A stretch of 64,000 nt of DNA from Aquimarina sp. AU474. Lineage in GTDB: Bacteria; Bacteroidota; Bacteroidia; Flavobacteriales; Flavobacteriaceae. Where the stretch lies: NCBI RefSeq assembly GCF_900312815.1, contig NZ_OMPE01000006.1, positions 186,001 to 250,000 of the forward strand. The letters are read 5' to 3'. The position numbers were made by a program, and so were the translations under genes. The notes beneath the pieces were generated by a model. It ran no database searches. It saw nothing but the letters and a program-made list of their open reading frames with translations, and had not been told where the DNA came from. How positions within the stretch are numbered: position 1 is the first letter of the stretch; every line of letters begins with the position of its first letter. This document shows, piece after piece, positions 42,637 to 51,281 of the stretch.

Positions 42637-43689
42637 TTAACGTCCATCATCACTATCACAGGCCTCAACAAATAATACGATTCTAATAATATTGAATTCA
42701 TTAGAATTTGTATTCTTAATTTTAACGAAAACTAATTGGGGATTAGTAGTGTTTGTATACGAAGAAGCGTCTAATGGGTTTATTTCTTGTTCTGCAGATT
42801 CGAGATTCTCAAAAAAGGATAATGACAAGGGTGCAGAATCGGTTATGTTTTCTTGTAACGAGAGAATGCAATCGATATAGTTGTTAAGTATAAATACTGC
42901 TTTTTCTTCTTTGTTTTTTTTCTCACATGTTCTAAATTCAACATAACCACAAGCATTTGGGATACCGCATCTCTTATTGACTGTGTATTTGTTATCATCA
43001 TGCATGATTTCAATACTATCATCGTTTAGCGTGATCACTTTCCAGTTTAAATTCCAATCGTTGGCCACTTGAGAATCACCTTCAATATGAATATTAATAT
43101 GTAATTCTTCTCCTATAAATAGAGATACCCAAGAAGTCCGATAGGCATTTCCCTTATCATAAAAAATGCCAGTTCCATCATCATAAAAATCCATCAAAGA
43201 ACTATTATATCTTGTGTTTTCTGTTGATGAAGTTATTTTCCAAATACAGTTCACTTCTTCTAGCAACCCATTGCAGTATGTTATAATTTCTGATTTGATA
43301 CAGACTTCAATGGCGGTTTTTAATTCATTATTGTTATTAATACTTAATGTAGTACCGTTTTCTTGTACACTACTTATAGGATAACTTAACCCTATAGCGC
43401 CATCCTCCTGTGTAGCATCTAGGGCTGCGATAAACTCTATGTTATTCCGAATGATTTTACTATCAATAATTTCAGATTGGTCATCATACACATATACATT
43501 GAAAGGATAAATAAAAGTGAGGCAAACTGGATCTTCTTCTGATTTACTCTCAGAAAAATCCCTTAATGAGCTAAATAACTCTGAATTGGCGTCTATTTTT
43601 CCAATGTCAAACAATTCATATGATTCGTTGCTACAAGAAACAATAGTAAGCAGTATAATTACAGTAAATATGGGCTTTAACTTTATCAT
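42637..43689 (-). CDS. Unrecognised lipoprotein with lipocalin-like middle section
   Basis: 350-aa SPII lipoprotein (signal ending LLTIVSC, Cys19, then SNESYELFD). Residues about 140-245 (CNGLLEEVNCIWKITSS, DDGTGIFYDKGNAY, VANDWNLNWKVITLNDDSIE) show the pattern of lipocalin-like domains found in Bacteroidota. Residues before and after are mixed strand/helix. It has many Cys for an envelope protein (at least seven after the lipobox). The lipocalin assignment is tentative. It lies 79 bases after the start of the HTH-regulator gene's 3' end on the same strand. Confidence 0.6.
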   Translation of the reverse strand: MIKLKPIFTVIILLTIVSCSNESYELFDIGKIDANSELFSSLRDFSESKSEEDPVCLTFIYPFNVYVYDDQSEIIDSKIIRNNIEFIAALDATQEDGAIGLSYPISSVQENGTTLSINNNNELKTAIEVCIKSEIITYCNGLLEEVNCIWKITSSTENTRYNSSLMDFYDDGTGIFYDKGNAYRTSWVSLFIGEELHINIHIEGDSQVANDWNLNWKVITLNDDSIEIMHDDNKYTVNKRCGIPNACGYVEFRTCEKKNKEEKAVFILNNYIDCILSLQENITDSAPLSLSFFENLESAEQEINPLDASSYTNTTNPQLVFVKIKNTNSNEFNIIRIVLFVEACDSDDGR

Positions 43690-43768
43690 GCTTGTGATTT
43701 TAAGTATTCACCCTATTAGACTATTGTGTTTTAAAAGGTTGCGTAAGTGTATTTATTAAATTTAGGTT

Positions 43769-44737
43769 TTATTCAAACTCTAGTACATCAGGAATCTTTA
43801 TTAATGAGCGTAAATTGTTTACTTTTTTTAGCATTTTATTGAAAAAAATATTTCGTTCTTTTTCACCAACAGTACTCAATAGTTTAGAGCCTTCCATTTG
43901 TATATTCAAAAAATCTTCGGCTTGATCGCATGTTTTAATATCGTTTGTTCTGTAGTACGAAAGAATTGTAAAAGGAACATAAAGGGATTTGGTAGATGGC
44001 GTTTTAACTAGAACCCTATTATTCATTAATAAGAGTTCATTATAATAAAATTTAAAGGTTTTCTTTTGAGTGACAATCTTTTTAGAGATAGCCTGCATTA
44101 GATCACTTAAATCGTTACATATTTGTAGCGCATCGTCTTCGGTTAAAATGTTAGCTTCAAAATAAAAATGAATTTGTTTTAGTGTACTGTTTATTGTCGT
44201 TAAATCCCAAATTTCTATAGCATTTATACCGTTGTATAATTGTCCAAGATTTTTAGCCGCTTCTAATAATGCTAATGAAGGATTAAAATTATTAAATGAA
44301 GTGTCGGCCAGACTCGAATCCATAATTTTAAGCCATACGTACATTTTAAATTTTGATAAAAGATTATCATTTGAAGTATAGAAGATAGGAAGATCTTTGG
44401 CAGAGTATATCATTTTTACTGCCGAATTATTAATTAAGGGTAATAACGAATTATAAGAGTTTTGATAATAGGCTAATAAACTACTCATATCTTTTACAGG
44501 AGCGGTTTTTTTTACCGCAACGATATGCTCAAGTTCATTAGTGAATAATTGATCAATGGATATTCCATAATATTTTGCCAGAGTGATCCCTTCTTCTAAC
44601 GATAACTTACTCTTATAAGTTACTCGACGATGAGCTGCATCGTAGCTGATGTCAAGAACAGTGGCAACTTGGTCTATAAGAGATGTTTTTTGAGTTAGTT
44701 GTGATTTTATTAGTTCTAAAAAGGTTTGTTGGATCAT
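43769..44737 (-). CDS. HTH-domain transcriptional regulator (unnamed family)
   Basis: 322 aa. Residues about 15-75 form an XRE-like helix-turn-helix (TSLIDQVATVLDISYDAAHR, then RVTYKSKLSLEEGITLAKYY and GISIDQLF). The rest is alpha-helical and may bind a ligand or partner. No further family is recognised. It is divergent from the small lipoprotein gene at 44920. A perfect 11-base-arm palindrome lies in between at 44805-44827 and is a natural candidate for its binding site. Confidence 0.7.
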   Translation of the reverse strand: MIQQTFLELIKSQLTQKTSLIDQVATVLDISYDAAHRRVTYKSKLSLEEGITLAKYYGISIDQLFTNELEHIVAVKKTAPVKDMSSLLAYYQNSYNSLLPLINNSAVKMIYSAKDLPIFYTSNDNLLSKFKMYVWLKIMDSSLADTSFNNFNPSLALLEAAKNLGQLYNGINAIEIWDLTTINSTLKQIHFYFEANILTEDDALQICNDLSDLMQAISKKIVTQKKTFKFYYNELLLMNNRVLVKTPSTKSLYVPFTILSYYRTNDIKTCDQAEDFLNIQMEGSKLLSTVGEKERNIFFNKMLKKVNNLRSLIKIPDVLEFE

Positions 44738-44804
44738 TTTTAGGGGTTTTAAATCATAAAATGTATTGCTAGAGGACTGGTAAGGTAAAATAGAAAAGTA
44801 TATA

Positions 44805-44827
44805 TTTTTTGCGATTATCGCAAAAAA
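44805..44827. promoter_or_regulatory. 23-bp palindrome between HTH regulator and small lipoprotein gene
   Basis: TTTTTTGCGAT-T-ATCGCAAAAAA, 11-base arms without a mismatch, 67 bases before the regulator start and 93 before the lipoprotein start. It is likely an operator, possibly for the divergent HTH protein. Confidence 0.5.
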
Positions 44828-44919
44828 TAATTAAAACCCTTGCAATTTTTACTATTTAAGATTGAAGCAAAGCAAGTATGTTTGAGAAGTATAATTTCTA
44901 AAATGTAAAAATTAAAGAG

Positions 44920-45282
44920 ATGATTTTAAAAAAAGATTGCACAAAAACAAGACTTCTTTTGAGTATTGGTATAGCATGTTTATTTATTTTGTCTAGCTGT
45001 CATAGTTATCGAAGTATGGATTTAAGTACAGATGAGATAGTGTTAAATAAAAAATACAAGGTTACTACTCAGGATTTGGATCAGGAAAAAATAAAAATAT
45101 TGAAGATAACGGATTATGGTATTACTACTATATTAGATAAAAAACAAAAACATATTCCTTTTTCTGAAATAAAGGAAATTAAAAACAGAAAATTCTCGTT
45201 TATAAAAACTTTCGTGATTTTACCAGTGTCGTATGCTGCTACAGGAGTAGGGCTAGTATATTTATCTTTGGCAATGAGGTAA
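44920..45282 (+). CDS. Small lipoprotein of unknown function
   Basis: 120 aa. The signal peptide ends FILSSC (lipobox Cys27). The mature part is a small beta domain (LNKKYKVTTQDLDQEKIKIL, then KHIPFSEIKEIKNRKFS). A terminal hydrophobic stretch at about 98-118 (FVILPVSYAATGVGLVYLSL) may be a membrane helix. The family is not named here. The gene is closed by a strong bidirectional terminator. Confidence 0.7.
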   Translation: MILKKDCTKTRLLLSIGIACLFILSSCHSYRSMDLSTDEIVLNKKYKVTTQDLDQEKIKILKITDYGITTILDKKQKHIPFSEIKEIKNRKFSFIKTFVILPVSYAATGVGLVYLSLAMR

Positions 45283-45316
45283 AAAAAAGCCTTCCAAATT
45301 TGGAAGGCTTTTTTTT
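45281..45316. terminator. Bidirectional terminator between small lipoprotein and pnp
   Basis: A perfect 18-base inverted repeat, AAAAAAAAGCCTTCCAAA / TTTGGAAGGCTTTTTTTT. It serves the gene ending at 45282 (plus) and pnp ending at 45327 (minus), and overlaps the stop codon of the former. Confidence 0.9.
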
Positions 45317-45326
45317 ATATAGAAAA

Positions 45327-47519
45327 TTAATTCTCTTTTTTATCTCTACGAGGAGGTCTTCTATCATCTCTAGGCTTATCATTACCTTCTGGTCTAGGAG
45401 GTCTTGGTAAAAGCGCTTTTCTAGAAACTTTTTCCTTACGAGTTCGCGAATCGATTCCGAAATATTTTACATCAAAAACGTCACCCATGTTTACTACATC
45501 GCTAACATTTTCTGTACGTTCCCAAGCCAATTCTGAAACATGAAGTAATACTTCATTACCTGGAGCTTCCATATATTCTACAACAGCACCAAAATCTAAC
45601 ATCTTGATTACTTTCACTTCATAAACGCTTCCTACTTGGGGTTTAAAAGTAATAGAATCTATTTTTGCCAATACAGCATCGATACCTTCTTGATTTGTAC
45701 CAAGAATTTCTACATTTCCTTCTTCAGTAACAGGATCTTCATTGATTACAATAGTAGTACCAGTTGTTTTTTGTAATTCCTGAATTACTTTTCCACCTGG
45801 TCCGATTAATGCACCAATATATTCTCCAGGAATAGTTTTAGTAACCATTTTTGGAGCATGAGCTTTAACATCGGCATTTGGTGTAGCGATAGTGTCTGTT
45901 AATTTACCAAGGATATGTAAACGACCATCTGCTGCTTGTTTTAAGGCATTTACAAGAATTTCATAAGAAAGACCTTTAACCTTGATATCCATTTGGCAAG
46001 CGGTAATACCATCTGCAGTACCAGTAACTTTAAAATCCATGTCACCTAAATGATCTTCATCACCTAAGATATCAGATAAAACTGCATATTTTCCAGTTTC
46101 GCCATCAGAAATTAATCCCATTGCAATACCAGAAACAGGTTTAGTCATTTGCACTCCAGCATCCATTAAAGCCATAGTACCAGAACATACAGTAGCCATA
46201 GAAGAAGAACCATTAGATTCTAATACTTCAGATACAATACGTACAGTATATGGGCAATCTGCAGGAATCATTCCTTTTAGAGCTCGTTGGGCCAAATTAC
46301 CATGTCCTACTTCTCTTCGAGAAGTACCTCTAATAGGTCTTGCTTCACCAGTACAGAAAGGAGGGAAGTTATAATGTAAATAAAATGTTTCTTCACCTTC
46401 ATAAGATGGCATATCAATTTGATTGGCCTCTCTTGAAGTTCCTAAAGTAACTGTTGCTAATGCTTGAGTTTCTCCTCTTGTAAATATAGAAGAACCATGT
46501 GTAGAAGGTAAATAATCAACTTCACACCAAATTGGTCTAATCTCATCTGTTTTACGACCATCTAAACGCAAGCCTTCATTTAAAGTAAGATCACGGATAG
46601 CTGCTTTTTCTGCTTGGTAAAAATATTTAGAAGCTAAATCTCCAAAATCTTCTAATTCTTCTTCAGAAAAAGTAGCAAGAATTTCTTCTTTTATTTCTGA
46701 AAAAGCTAAACCACGTTCTTTTTTAGAAGAACCTGCCTTTGCAATAGCATATACTTTATCATACGCCATTTCATGAATCTTTTTAGCCAATTCTTCATCA
46801 TTTCTTTCTGGCTCGTATTCTCTAACTTCCTTTTTTCCGAAAGCTTCTGCTAATTTAAGTTGAGCAGCACATTGTACCTTAATATGATCATGAGCGAATT
46901 TAATGGCTTCTACCATTTCTTCTTCGCTAATCTCTTTCATTTCTCCTTCAACCATCATTACAGAGTCAGCAGATGCACCAATCATCATATCGATGTCTGA
47001 TTCGTCTAACTGTGCTCTTGTTGGGTTGATGACAAACTCTCCATTTACTCTACCTACGCGTGCTTCAGAAATAGCACATTCAAATGGAAAATCTGATAAT
47101 TGTATGGCTGCCGAAGCAGCTAATCCTGCCATTGCATCAGGCATTACATCTTCATCATGAGACATTAACTGGATCATCACTTGCGTTTCGGCATGATAAT
47201 CTTTTGGAAAAAGTGGACGAAGTACACGATCTACTAAACGCATTGTAAGTACTTCACCATCACTAGGTCTTGCTTCTCTTTTGAAAAAGCCTCCTGGATA
47301 ACGACCAGCTGCCGCAAATTTCTCTCTATAATCTACCGTTAATGGTAAAAAATCTACATCACTTTGTTTGTAATTTGAAACAACTGTACATAGCAACATA
47401 CACTTTCCTGATTGTACTACTACAGAACCGTGAGCCTGTTTTGCTAATTTTCCGGTTTCGATAGAAATTTCTCTACCGTCACCAAGGTCTATGACCTCTC
47501 TATAAACTTGTGGAATCAT
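45327..47519 (-). CDS. pnp: Polynucleotide phosphorylase (PNPase)
   Basis: 730-aa 3'-5' exoribonuclease of the RNA degradosome. Two RNase PH-like domains are seen (first with [20 protein letters not shown]; second with [18 protein letters not shown] and the phosphate/metal segment GILMD-like [10 protein letters not shown]). The helical linker between them, a KH domain ([20 protein letters not shown]) and an S1 domain ([20 protein letters not shown]) complete it. The C-terminal tail is basic and Pro/Arg-rich ([20 protein letters not shown]). It follows rpsO on the same strand, an order conserved in many bacteria, with a structured leader between them. Confidence 0.97.
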   Translation of the reverse strand: MIPQVYREVIDLGDGREISIETGKLAKQAHGSVVVQSGKCMLLCTVVSNYKQSDVDFLPLTVDYREKFAAAGRYPGGFFKREARPSDGEVLTMRLVDRVLRPLFPKDYHAETQVMIQLMSHDEDVMPDAMAGLAASAAIQLSDFPFECAISEARVGRVNGEFVINPTRAQLDESDIDMMIGASADSVMMVEGEMKEISEEEMVEAIKFAHDHIKVQCAAQLKLAEAFGKKEVREYEPERNDEELAKKIHEMAYDKVYAIAKAGSSKKERGLAFSEIKEEILATFSEEELEDFGDLASKYFYQAEKAAIRDLTLNEGLRLDGRKTDEIRPIWCEVDYLPSTHGSSIFTRGETQALATVTLGTSREANQIDMPSYEGEETFYLHYNFPPFCTGEARPIRGTSRREVGHGNLAQRALKGMIPADCPYTVRIVSEVLESNGSSSMATVCSGTMALMDAGVQMTKPVSGIAMGLISDGETGKYAVLSDILGDEDHLGDMDFKVTGTADGITACQMDIKVKGLSYEILVNALKQAADGRLHILGKLTDTIATPNADVKAHAPKMVTKTIPGEYIGALIGPGGKVIQELQKTTGTTIVINEDPVTEEGNVEILGTNQEGIDAVLAKIDSITFKPQVGSVYEVKVIKMLDFGAVVEYMEAPGNEVLLHVSELAWERTENVSDVVNMGDVFDVKYFGIDSRTRKEKVSRKALLPRPPRPEGNDKPRDDRRPPRRDKKEN

Positions 47520-47583
47520 ATTTTTTTGATTCTAGCCTATTGCATCATTTTATTGATGAAATAGGTTTAATTAAACATTGGTT

Positions 47584-47680
47584 TCCGTCTTACTCGGACG
47601 GACAAGGTTGTGTTGTTGTAGTGTTTGTGCGACCAATGAAAAACTAAGGCATGCATTCATACCTACCGCGGTAATGAATG
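47584..47680 (-). promoter_or_regulatory. Structured 5' leader of pnp (two hairpins)
   Basis: Within the 213-base gap between rpsO and pnp are two hairpins: TCCGTC / GACGGA (47584-47602) and CATTCAT / ATGAATG (47654-47680) enclosing the perfect TACCGCGGTA palindrome (47664-47673). In enterobacteria the pnp leader hairpin is cut by RNase III and PNPase then represses its own message. An analogous role here is inference. On the plus strand the second hairpin precedes six T, but no plus gene needs it. Confidence 0.5.
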
Positions 47681-47703
47681 TTTTTTATAATTATTTTCTA
47701 TAT

Positions 47704-47726
47704 AAAAAAAGAGGCATAAAGCCTCT
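47704..47726 (-). terminator. Terminator-like hairpin just after rpsO
   Basis: Stem GAGGC / GCCTC with a 5-base loop (47711-47725); on the minus strand it runs into seven T. It lies 7 bases past the rpsO stop. Read-through would feed pnp. Confidence 0.72.
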
Positions 47727-47732
47727 CTTTTA

Positions 47733-48002
47733 TTATTTTCTTAATCCTAATTCTTTTACAATTGCACGATATCTCATGATATCTTTTTTCTTAAGATAAT
47801 CAAGTAAGTCTCTACGCTTACCTACTAATTTTACCAAAGAACGCTCTGTATTATAATCTTTACGATTATTTTTTAAGTGTTCTGTTAAATGAGTAATTCT
47901 GTGCGTAAATAAAGCAATTTGACCTTCTGCAGAACCACTGTCTTTCTTTCCTTTACCGTGCTTTGCGAAGATTTCTTCTTTAGTTTCTTTTGTTAAATAC
48001 AT
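47733..48002 (-). CDS. rpsO: Ribosomal protein S15
   Basis: 89 aa from the ATG at 48002, exactly the usual S15 length; the 19 codons upstream in frame are not conserved-looking. It binds the central domain of 16S rRNA early in 30S assembly. Seen are YLTKETKEEIFAKHGKG at the start, the SAEGQIALFTHRITHLTEHL helix, KDYNTERSLVKLVGKRRDLL and the final YLKKKDIMRYRAIVKELGL. It is upstream of pnp as in many genomes. Confidence 0.96.
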   Translation of the reverse strand: MYLTKETKEEIFAKHGKGKKDSGSAEGQIALFTHRITHLTEHLKNNRKDYNTERSLVKLVGKRRDLLDYLKKKDIMRYRAIVKELGLRK

Positions 48003-48167
48003 TCCAATATTATTTAAATGATTTTTATGTATGGATAGCTCTTTGCTATCAGCGTGCAAATATAATATTTTTTAGATAAGAAATGCTGATTATCAAAAAA
48101 AAACGCAAGGCTTTAAACCTTTTATAAAAATATGAGTCTTAGGATGGTAACGTTAAAATTAAATATT

Positions 48168-48992
48168 ATGAAAAACAGCATCTTAAAATTTGGTCTAACC
48201 GTGTTTTTGTCGATACTTTTAATTGGTTGTAGCGAAAACGAATCAGATGAAGTTATGACCGAATCTCTGAAAATTGAAGAGGCAGAACTTAGTGCAAAAA
48301 TCGATAATTCTGCCGAAGTGATTAGTGATACCTTTCTACAGATATATGAGTTCGAAGAAAGTCCGTTTAAAAGCTCAGTCCATCCTTTTATCCCCGAATG
48401 TGCAACCATTACTATTGAAATCACTGATAGTTCTAAAGCTATATTAGTCGATTTCGGATCGGAAGGTTGTGAAGTAAGAGGGCGCTTGATTAAAGGAAAA
48501 GTCAACATGTCTTATGAAGTTGATACCGATACAAAAGCATTGGTTATCAATTATATTCTCGAAGACTTTTTTATTGATGATATACAATTTGAAGGATCAA
48601 AAACTATAACTAGACAAAGAATCAATGAAAATGGTAATCCCCAGTACATAATGGATCTAGATTTCAAAGTTACTTTTGCCAATGGTACCGAAGCCTCAAG
48701 AATAGGAACCAAAACTAGAGAATGGGTAGAAGGAGTACTTAATGGTAATTGGGGGGATAATGTTTTTTTAATTACAGGAGCTTGGGAAACCAATTTTGTA
48801 AATGGAAATACGCATAGTACAACGATTACCACACCAGTGAGACGAGAGGCTAGTTGTAAGTTTTTAGTAAGTGGAGAGGTTGAGTTAGTGCGCACTAATT
48901 TTAGTGGCACGTTAAATTATGGAGAAGGAGAGTGCGATAATTTGGCTGTATTTGTAAATGCAGACGGAGAAGAAAAAGAAATTCGATTATAA
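48168..48992 (+). CDS. Unrecognised lipoprotein
   Basis: 274 aa from the ATG at 48168 (an in-frame upstream ATG at 48132 would place 12 charged residues before the signal peptide). The SPII signal ends SILLIGC (Cys21), then SENESDE, a strongly acidic surface-export signal. The mature domain is beta-rich, with ATITIEITDSSKAILVDFGS, EGCEVRGRLIKGKVNMSYEV and CKFLVSGEVELVRTNFSGTL, two halves with a similar C-x-v-x-G-x-v strand pattern. No family name is claimed. It ends at a terminator shared with accD. Confidence 0.68.
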   Translation: MKNSILKFGLTVFLSILLIGCSENESDEVMTESLKIEEAELSAKIDNSAEVISDTFLQIYEFEESPFKSSVHPFIPECATITIEITDSSKAILVDFGSEGCEVRGRLIKGKVNMSYEVDTDTKALVINYILEDFFIDDIQFEGSKTITRQRINENGNPQYIMDLDFKVTFANGTEASRIGTKTREWVEGVLNGNWGDNVFLITGAWETNFVNGNTHSTTITTPVRREASCKFLVSGEVELVRTNFSGTLNYGEGECDNLAVFVNADGEEKEIRL

Positions 48993-49061
48993 ATTTTTTG
49001 ATTAGTGAGTAGAAAAAGTGTCTATATGATTCTGTAAACATGCACTTTTTTGATTAAAAGT

Positions 49062-49086
49062 AAAGCCCGGTAAAATACCGGGCTTT
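49062..49086. terminator. Bidirectional terminator between lipoprotein gene and accD
   Basis: A perfect 11-bp stem AAAGCCCGGTA / TACCGGGCTTT with AAA loop, between convergent genes ending at 48992 and 49110. Confidence 0.82.
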
Positions 49087-49109
49087 ATGTTTTTATAATA
49101 AATGTATCA

Positions 49110-49967
49110 CTAATTAGAAAGTGCTCGATTTAAAATCAAGTCCAAATACAAGTTTATATTTTGTTTTAATTCTTGTCTTGGCGTAATAAAATCCAAGAAT
49201 CCATGTTCCATTAAAAACTCTGAAGTTTGGAAACCTTCAGGAAGTTCTTTACCTGTTGTATCTCTTACTACTCGTGGTCCTGCGAACCCTATTAGAGCTC
49301 CGGGTTCGGCAATATTGATATCACCTAACATTGCAAAAGAAGCAGTAGTTCCTCCAGTAGTTGGATCCGTAGACAGTGATATATAAGGAATCCCGGCATC
49401 TGCCAATTGCGCTAGTTTTGCCGAGGTTTTTGCTAATTGCATTAGTGATAATGCAGCTTCCATCATTCTGGCTCCTCCTGATTTTGAAATAATCATAAAA
49501 GGAATCTTGTGTTCTAATGAGTAATCTGCTGCTCTAGCTATTTTTTCACCTACAACACTTCCCATAGATCCACCAATAAATGAAAAATCCATACATGCTA
49601 TGACTAAGTCATTTCCATTAGATTTTCCTACTGCAGTTCTAACGGCATCTTTAAGATTAGTTTTTTCCTGAGCATCCTTAAGACGATCTACATATTTTTT
49701 CTTGTCTTCGAATTTAAGAGGATCCTTAGAAGAAAGGTTTTTGTCTAACTCTTTGAATTTGTTGTTGTCAAATAAGATTTCGAAATACTCTTTACTTCCA
49801 ATTCTTACATGGTATCCATCCTCTGGACTTACATAGAAATTTTTCTCTAATTGTTCTGCGTCTACAATTTTTCCTGTGGGAGATTTATACCAAAGTCCTT
49901 TTGGTACATCTTTTTTGTCCTCTGTAGCGGTTTGTATACCTTTTTGTGTTCTCTTAAACCAAGCCAT
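49110..49967 (-). CDS. accD: Acetyl-CoA carboxylase carboxyltransferase beta subunit, without zinc-ribbon cysteines
   Basis: 285 aa. It transfers CO2 from carboxybiotin to acetyl-CoA together with AccA in fatty-acid synthesis. The crotonase-like core is intact ([72 protein letters not shown]). The N-terminal segment [20 protein letters not shown], then [14 protein letters not shown], aligns with the CxxC...CxxC zinc ribbon of E. coli AccD, but all four Cys are replaced (Ser/Thr/Glu positions). This seems to be a lineage trait and not decay, because the rest is well conserved. It is followed upstream by fbaA across a terminator. Confidence 0.94.
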   Translation of the reverse strand: MAWFKRTQKGIQTATEDKKDVPKGLWYKSPTGKIVDAEQLEKNFYVSPEDGYHVRIGSKEYFEILFDNNKFKELDKNLSSKDPLKFEDKKKYVDRLKDAQEKTNLKDAVRTAVGKSNGNDLVIACMDFSFIGGSMGSVVGEKIARAADYSLEHKIPFMIISKSGGARMMEAALSLMQLAKTSAKLAQLADAGIPYISLSTDPTTGGTTASFAMLGDINIAEPGALIGFAGPRVVRDTTGKELPEGFQTSEFLMEHGFLDFITPRQELKQNINLYLDLILNRALSN

Positions 49968-49981
49968 AAAATATTTATATT

Positions 49982-50017
49982 AAAAAAGCTGAAACTCCTA
50001 AGGGTGAGTTTCAGCTT
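49982..50017 (-). terminator. Intrinsic terminator of fbaA
   Basis: A perfect 12-bp stem AAGCTGAAACTC / GAGTTTCAGCTT (49986-50017) with an 8-base loop; on the minus strand it runs into six T, 14 bases past the fbaA stop. Confidence 0.85.
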
Positions 50018-50030
50018 GGTTTTCAGTCTT

Positions 50031-51098
50031 TTATAATGTATTTACATTATTTAAATCTTCGAATGCCTTTTTAAGACGGGTCTTAAAGGTGACTTCACCT
50101 TCTCGTAACCATTTTCTTGGATCGTAATATTTCTTATTCGGTTCTTCAGATCCTTCTGGATTACCTATTTGCGTTTTTAGATACTCGATATTAGTGGTCA
50201 TGTAATCTCGTATACCTTCATTAAAAGCAAATTGAAGATCGGTGTCAATATTCATTTTTATTACTCCATATCCAATTGCTTCTCTAATTTCTTCTAATGA
50301 AGAACCGCTTCCTCCATGAAATACAAAATCGATGTGGTTATTTTCGACTCCATATTTTTCAGAGATAAATTCTTGAGAGTTTTTAAGGATTTTAGGAGTG
50401 AGTTTTACATTTCCTGGTTTGTATACTCCATGTACATTTCCGAAAGCGGCAGCAACAGTGAATTTGTCACTTACTTTACTCAATTCTTCATAAGCATAAG
50501 CAACTTCTTCGGGTTGAGTATATAATTTAGAATCGTCGACATCACTATTATCTACTCCATCTTCTTCTCCTCCAGTAATTCCTAATTCTATTTCTAAGGT
50601 CATGCCCATTTTACTCATTCGAGCTAAATATTCCTTGCAAATTTCAATGTTTTCTTCAATTGGTTCTTCAGATAAATCGATCATATGAGAACTATATAAA
50701 GGTTTTCCTGTTTCTTTATAAAATTGTTCTCCTGCATCAAGTAATCCGTCTATCCATGGAAGTAATTTTTTTGCACAGTGGTCAGTATGCAAAATTACTG
50801 GTACTCCATAAGACTCCGCTAAAAGATGTACATGTTTCGCTCCAGCTACCGCTCCTGCGATTGCTGATTTTTGGTTTTCGTTAGGAAGGCCTTTTCCAGC
50901 ATTAAATTGGGCACCTCCATTAGAAAATTGAATAATAACCGGAGCATTTAATTCTGCGGCAGCTTCTAAAACTCCATTGATAGAGCTAGAACCTATTACA
51001 TTAACCGCAGGCAAGGCAAAAGCTTTTTCTTTCGCGTACTTAAAAATTGCTTGCACTTCGTCTCCTGTAGCAACTCCTGGTTTGATGTTGTGACTCAT
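50031..51098 (-). CDS. fbaA: Class II fructose-bisphosphate aldolase
   Basis: 355-aa zinc-dependent aldolase of glycolysis/gluconeogenesis. Metal-ligand motifs: HTDHCAKK (His pair), EIELGITGGEEDGVD (Glu), NVHGVYKPG and FVFHGGSGSS (His). The NIDTDLQFAF segment holds the phosphate/Asp site and LRPRKWLREG-like YDPRKWLREGE is the C-terminal mark of the FbaA branch. The length is typical. It has its own terminator and a 180-base spacer before tamL. Confidence 0.95.
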   Translation of the reverse strand: MSHNIKPGVATGDEVQAIFKYAKEKAFALPAVNVIGSSSINGVLEAAAELNAPVIIQFSNGGAQFNAGKGLPNENQKSAIAGAVAGAKHVHLLAESYGVPVILHTDHCAKKLLPWIDGLLDAGEQFYKETGKPLYSSHMIDLSEEPIEENIEICKEYLARMSKMGMTLEIELGITGGEEDGVDNSDVDDSKLYTQPEEVAYAYEELSKVSDKFTVAAAFGNVHGVYKPGNVKLTPKILKNSQEFISEKYGVENNHIDFVFHGGSGSSLEEIREAIGYGVIKMNIDTDLQFAFNEGIRDYMTTNIEYLKTQIGNPEGSEEPNKKYYDPRKWLREGEVTFKTRLKKAFEDLNNVNTL

Positions 51099-51281
51099 AA
51101 TTTAGTTTTGGTTTATAAGCTTACAAAAATAGTAAAATTATACGTAAACCTGTAGGAATAAAATAATCTTTGTATCCTTAGAATTATGAAGTTTTGATAG
51201 TAGAACTTGGGACTCTTTTTTTAACATTATTATTTTGTTAGAGAAGAGAAAATCTTAAGGTAAATAAGTGATGGATTTTGA

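Noticed and set aside
47578..47799. 73-aa plus-strand frame in the pnp leader
   Set aside because: It runs through two hairpins and the rpsO terminator and overlaps rpsO; composition is unlike a real protein.
49110..49967. accD as a pseudogene because of missing zinc cysteines
   Set aside because: The catalytic core and length are intact and the gene is essential; the change looks like a lineage feature.
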